Shown piece after piece: positions 15,088-17,676 of a stretch of DNA of 17,676 nt (positions are counted from its first letter, which is position 1; every line of letters starts with the position of its first letter). The stretch comes from Candidatus Methanoplasma sp. (lineage in GTDB: Archaea > Thermoplasmatota > Thermoplasmata > Methanomassiliicoccales > Methanomethylophilaceae). The notes under the pieces are model-generated. The model was not told the DNA's origin, ran no database searches, and worked only from the letters and a program-made list of their open reading frames with translations. A program made the position numbers and the translations under genes. The stretch is taken from assembly GCA_031283015.1 (NCBI GenBank), contig JAITCQ010000057.1, forward strand, positions 1 to 17,676, in the 5' to 3' direction.

Positions 15088-15987
15088 TCAGGTGAGGTCC
15101 ATCATTCTGACCACGGGCGCCCTCGCGCCTTCGAGGACGTCCCTACCCAGGGTCACCTCGCCCGTGCCGTTCTCCAGCGAGTCGAGGACCGATTCCGGGG
15201 AGATCATCTTCATGGTGGTGCACACCGCGTTCTCCAGGAAATGGAACGTCTTCCCGGGATTCTCTTTCTTAAGCCGGTGCCTCATCCCTATCTCAGTCAG
15301 GACGATGAACTCCCACTTATCCGACGTCCTCGCCGTTCTTATCATCGATTCCGTGGATCCCACGTGGTCGGCGAGTTCCAGCACCTCTGTCCTGCATTCC
15401 GGGTGCGCCATGACCAAAGCGTCCGGATACTTCTGCATAAGGTCCATGACCTGGGCGGCGGTGATCCCGTGGTGAACGGAACAGAAGCCGTTCCACAGTT
15501 TTATCGGTATGCCCGTCTCAGACGAGGCGTACACACCGAGGTTCCTGTCCGGGACCAGAAGCACGTCCTTCCCTCTCAGGGATTCGATCACCTTGATCAC
15601 GTTGGACGATGTGCAGCAGACGTCCATCTCCTTTTTCGATTCGGCCGTGCTGTTCACGTATCCCACGACTGTGCAGCCTGGATGGGCGGTCTTGTAGTCC
15701 TTTATCTGCTTCCCGGTGCACATGGCGGCCATTGCGCAATGGGCGTCAGGCTCCGGCAGCAGTACTGTCTTGTCCGGGCTGAGTATCTTGGCGGTCTCCC
15801 CCATGAACGTCACCCCGCAGAACACGATGACATCGGCGGAGGTCTTCGAGGCCTCCATGGAAAGTCCCAGGGAATCCCCCACGAAATCCGCCAGGTCCTG
15901 TATCTCCGATAGGGTGTAGTTGTGGGCGAGAATGATTGCGTTCCTTTCCTTTTTCAGCTGCTGTATCCTTTCTGTGACGGAGACCAT
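15088..15987 (-). CDS. nadA: Quinolinate synthase A
   Basis: Condenses iminoaspartate with dihydroxyacetone phosphate to quinolinate in de novo NAD synthesis, using a 4Fe-4S cluster. The 299-residue length is the short type typical of archaea and Thermotoga. The three cluster cysteines are C84 (AHCAMA), C169 (GFCSVHH) and C256 (ENAVCTTM), with the expected spacing. Other family blocks are AHNYTLSEIQDLADFVGDSL (21-40), FCGVTFMGETAKIL, VGYVNSTAESK and VPDRNLG. C90, C124 and C125 are extra cysteines. NadB or aspartate dehydrogenase and NadC are not in this window. It is divergent from mptD across a symmetric promoter and appears leaderless. Confidence 0.96.
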   Translation of the reverse strand: MVSVTERIQQLKKERNAIILAHNYTLSEIQDLADFVGDSLGLSMEASKTSADVIVFCGVTFMGETAKILSPDKTVLLPEPDAHCAMAAMCTGKQIKDYKTAHPGCTVVGYVNSTAESKKEMDVCCTSSNVIKVIESLRGKDVLLVPDRNLGVYASSETGIPIKLWNGFCSVHHGITAAQVMDLMQKYPDALVMAHPECRTEVLELADHVGSTESMIRTARTSDKWEFIVLTEIGMRHRLKKENPGKTFHFLENAVCTTMKMISPESVLDSLENGTGEVTLGRDVLEGARAPVVRMMDLT

Positions 15988-16002
15988 CGCTCAGGGTATT
16001 CC

Positions 16003-16024
16003 GCATATCCTTTAAATCTTATGC
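16003..16024. promoter_or_regulatory. Symmetric bidirectional promoter element between nadA and mptD
   Basis: GCATA-3-TTTAAA-3-TATGC is an inverted repeat centred at 16013.5. From the centre it is 26.5 bases to the nadA start (15987) and 27.5 to the mptD start (16041), so one TATA box can serve two leaderless transcripts, or the flanking GCATA/TATGC arms could bind a dimeric regulator that blocks both. Confidence 0.6.
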
Positions 16025-16040
16025 ACATTACACAGTCGCG

Positions 16041-16421
16041 ATGACGGAAGACAGAGAGGGACTGGCCGCAAAGAAGTTCAAATGTTCCACAAGGGAAAGA
16101 GCGATGTTCGAGGCTGGCATCAAAATGGGGACGATATACCATCAATTCGCCGGCGTGCCTCTGGACCAGGACAGCGTGGGCGCGCTGGAGGACGCGATAG
16201 AGAAGGGCGTTCTGGTGCAACCATATGTGGAGAGCGTCAGGGTCAGGATAGACAGGAGCATATTCGGCCCTAAAAGGGACGAGTACTCCTACCGCTCCCT
16301 GTCGGGAGAGATGCTGGACGTGGTGTTGGTCATCAGGATAGACGACGTAAGGGTAAAGGCGGAGATGAGGTACGATCCCCTGCTGAAGTACCCTCTGATG
16401 TACATTTCGGACGCAGAGTGA
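16041..16421 (+). CDS. mptD: Archaeal dihydroneopterin aldolase
   Basis: A 126-residue protein of the archaeal-specific aldolase family (PF04038, unrelated in sequence to bacterial FolB). It cleaves 7,8-dihydroneopterin to 6-hydroxymethyl-7,8-dihydropterin and glycolaldehyde, a step toward tetrahydromethanopterin or related pterins. The family signature is clear: STRERAMFEAGIKMGTIYHQF (about 16-36), the GVPL turn, the AIEKGVLVQPYVESVRVRI helix-strand, and the basic C-terminal YDPLLKYPLMYI end. Size is normal. The start at 16041 lies 27 bases from the shared TATA centre, so the mRNA is probably leaderless. The 138-base stretch after it contains no further gene I can support. Confidence 0.9.
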   Translation: MTEDREGLAAKKFKCSTRERAMFEAGIKMGTIYHQFAGVPLDQDSVGALEDAIEKGVLVQPYVESVRVRIDRSIFGPKRDEYSYRSLSGEMLDVVLVIRIDDVRVKAEMRYDPLLKYPLMYISDAE

Positions 16422-16510
16422 TCCTGCGCCCGCCTCTTCCGTTACAACATTCGCCGCGCGCTTGTTCCGGTCAGTCTCCGATAGAATTTAGGCTGATCTG
16501 TCTCGGACTC

Positions 16511-16522
16511 TATTTATATTTC
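16511..16522 (+). promoter_or_regulatory. TATA box of the THEP1-trm1 operon
   Basis: TATTTATATTTC, centred near 16516, would place the transcript start near 16542 and give an 18-base leader that includes the ribosome site at 16548-16553. Confidence 0.55.
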
Positions 16523-16547
16523 ATAAACCATACAGGCAACTCTCTAC

Positions 16548-16553
16548 AGGTGG
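16548..16553 (+). promoter_or_regulatory. Shine-Dalgarno site of the THEP1-like gene
   Basis: AGGTGG lies six bases before the ATG at 16560 and is a near-match to the 16S-complementary core. Unlike several neighbours this gene is predicted to be leadered. Confidence 0.6.
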
Positions 16554-16559
16554 AAGGCG

Positions 16560-17105
16560 ATGATCAACGACATTAAAATAGGCATTACCGGCCTTCCGGG
16601 CTCTGGGAAGACCTACGCTCTGTTAAGGGTGATAGAGATGCTGAAAGATAACGACCTGATCATCGGCGGCATGATCGACGAACCCCTCACCGACGGAAGA
16701 CGTAGGACCGGGTTTTCCGTGAGGAACATTCTTACCGGGGAGACGCAGGTCTTTGCCAGCGCCGATATAGAGAGCAAGATCATGATAGGCAAGATCGGAG
16801 TGGATCTTGCAAAGTTTGAGCAGGTGGGGATAGCGGCCATAAGGACCGCCTGCGAAAAGTGCGATATTATCGTCATCGACGAGGTCGGAAAGGTGGAGGT
16901 GGAGAGCCAGGCGTTCATCGACGCAGTGAAGGAGGCTCTCGACGTCGACAAACCGATGATACTGACGCTCCACAAAAAGTCGAGGAACCCGCTTCTGCAG
17001 GACATCAGAAGAAGGGATGACGTAAGGGTGCTGGAAGTGACCCCAACCAACAGGAACATCCTTCCGTACAAGATCCTGCGTCTAATGAACGGTGAAAACG
17101 TCTGA
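16560..17105 (+). CDS. THEP1-family nucleoside-triphosphatase
   Basis: A 181-residue P-loop NTPase of the THEP1/YIL-type family, which hydrolyses ATP, GTP and other NTPs slowly in vitro; its cell role is unsettled. Walker A is GLPGSGKT (11-18), Walker B with the family-typical IDEVGKVE is at 103-113, and the GRRRTGFSVRNILTGE segment (46-61) matches the substrate loop of the family. LTLHKKSRN (135-143) is the family's later conserved block. It overlaps the trm1 start by one base (TGATG), suggesting a shared transcript and perhaps an RNA-related role (inference). Confidence 0.88.
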   Translation: MINDIKIGITGLPGSGKTYALLRVIEMLKDNDLIIGGMIDEPLTDGRRRTGFSVRNILTGETQVFASADIESKIMIGKIGVDLAKFEQVGIAAIRTACEKCDIIVIDEVGKVEVESQAFIDAVKEALDVDKPMILTLHKKSRNPLLQDIRRRDDVRVLEVTPTNRNILPYKILRLMNGENV

Positions 17106-17676
17106 TGCCCTCAGGTGTCGAGCTGACGGAAGGAAGGACAAGGCTCCTGGTTCCGGAGAGACATTCCCTTCACGGCCCAGGAACAAGGACCTCCGATGTG
17201 TTTTTCAACGAGCAGATGGCGTTCGGAAGGGACGTCACGGTGATGTTCCTGAGAGCTTTGCAAAAGAACAGCATCACGGCGGCCGACGCGATGAGCGCCA
17301 CCGGCGCCCGCGCCGTCAGGATCGCCAACGAGGTCCCGGACACCGTCGTCACAGCCAACGACGCCGATCCGAAGGCCGTCCCGTTCATAGAACACAACAT
17401 CTCGCTCAATTCGCTTTCCAACTGCGCCCCGTCCAACCGTGACCTTCATGTTCTGTTCTCCGAGTCGTCCTTCGATTATGTGGATATCGACCCTTTCGGT
17501 ACCCCTATGCCTTTCATCCAGTCGGCGATAAGGGGGTGCAGAAAGAAGGGGATCATTGCGATAACGGCGACGGACACCGCGCCGCTGGCGGGGGCCCAGG
17601 CAGGGAAATGCAGGAGGAGGTATCAGTCCGAGCCGATACGGGGGTACATGTGCCACGAGGGAGGACTCCGTATCCT
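17105..17676 (+). CDS. trm1: tRNA (guanine-26-N2)-dimethyltransferase, 5' part
   Basis: The first 190 codons of Trm1, which methylates N2 of G26 in tRNA using S-adenosylmethionine. The reading frame runs off the window end. Visible features are the N-terminal EGRTRLLVP block, SDVFFNEQMAFGRDVTV, the SAM-binding ADAMSATGARAVR (about 62-74; family form SGTGIR), NDADPKAVPFIEHNISLN, the catalytic IDPFGTPMPF motif, and TATDTAPLAG with the HEGGLRIL end block. Trm1 is about 350-390 residues in archaea, so roughly half is missing here. The ATG overlaps the THEP1 stop by one base. Confidence 0.93.
   Translation, partial: MPSGVELTEGRTRLLVPERHSLHGPGTRTSDVFFNEQMAFGRDVTVMFLRALQKNSITAADAMSATGARAVRIANEVPDTVVTANDADPKAVPFIEHNISLNSLSNCAPSNRDLHVLFSESSFDYVDIDPFGTPMPFIQSAIRGCRKKGIIAITATDTAPLAGAQAGKCRRRYQSEPIRGYMCHEGGLRI

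Noticed and set aside
16422..16559. Possible small gene or structured RNA after mptD
   Set aside because: No supported open frame, no convincing stem and no tRNA features were seen; only the TATA box and ribosome site of the next gene are clear.

Overview
The window looks archaeal, most likely a methanogen-related Thermoplasmata lineage such as Methanomassiliicoccales. The archaeal signals are an MptD-type dihydroneopterin aldolase (pterin and methanopterin pathway), an archaeal-style Trm1, a THEP1-family NTPase, and TATA-like boxes lying about 26 bases upstream of many start codons, the spacing expected for leaderless transcripts. The lineage assignment is inference. Coding density is high: the longest stretch without a gene is about 210 bp (4389-4601, if the later ATPase start is right), and no tRNA, rRNA, CRISPR array or insertion sequence was found.

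Region 1 (34-2508): a PaaI-type thioesterase gene is followed, with a 4-base overlap, by a zinc-ribbon membrane protein (both minus strand). Divergent from them is xseA-xseB, both subunits of the bacterial-type exonuclease VII, also joined by an ATGA overlap.

Region 2 (2495-4388, minus): a two-gene cassette of an ABC/AAA15-like ATPase and a DUF4435/TOPRIM-type protein, overlapping by 11 bases. This is the composition of the PARIS (AriA/AriB) anti-phage system, and it is the best candidate for a defence system here.

Region 3 (4453-11260, plus): a 27-base perfect-ended palindrome, a second hairpin and an AT-rich promoter precede a giant 2196-residue surface protein. The protein has an N-terminal signal or anchor, a glycine-rich beta-helix of about 12 coils, about 16 tandem modules of roughly 90 residues (two types, A and B, alternating), a C-terminal membrane helix and a 75-residue basic tail. 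Two GC-rich dyads follow the gene.

Region 4 (11294-15987): a TPR-like protein (plus) converges on trkH-trkA (minus), a potassium uptake channel and its RCK gating subunit; upstream, also on minus, is nadA (quinolinate synthase).

Region 5 (15988-17676, plus): nadA and mptD are divergent, with a symmetric TTTAAA element centred between the two start codons. Then come a THEP1-like NTPase and trm1, which overlap by one base; trm1 runs off the window end. Most of the window is housekeeping. The ATPase/TOPRIM pair and the giant repeat protein form the accessory part.
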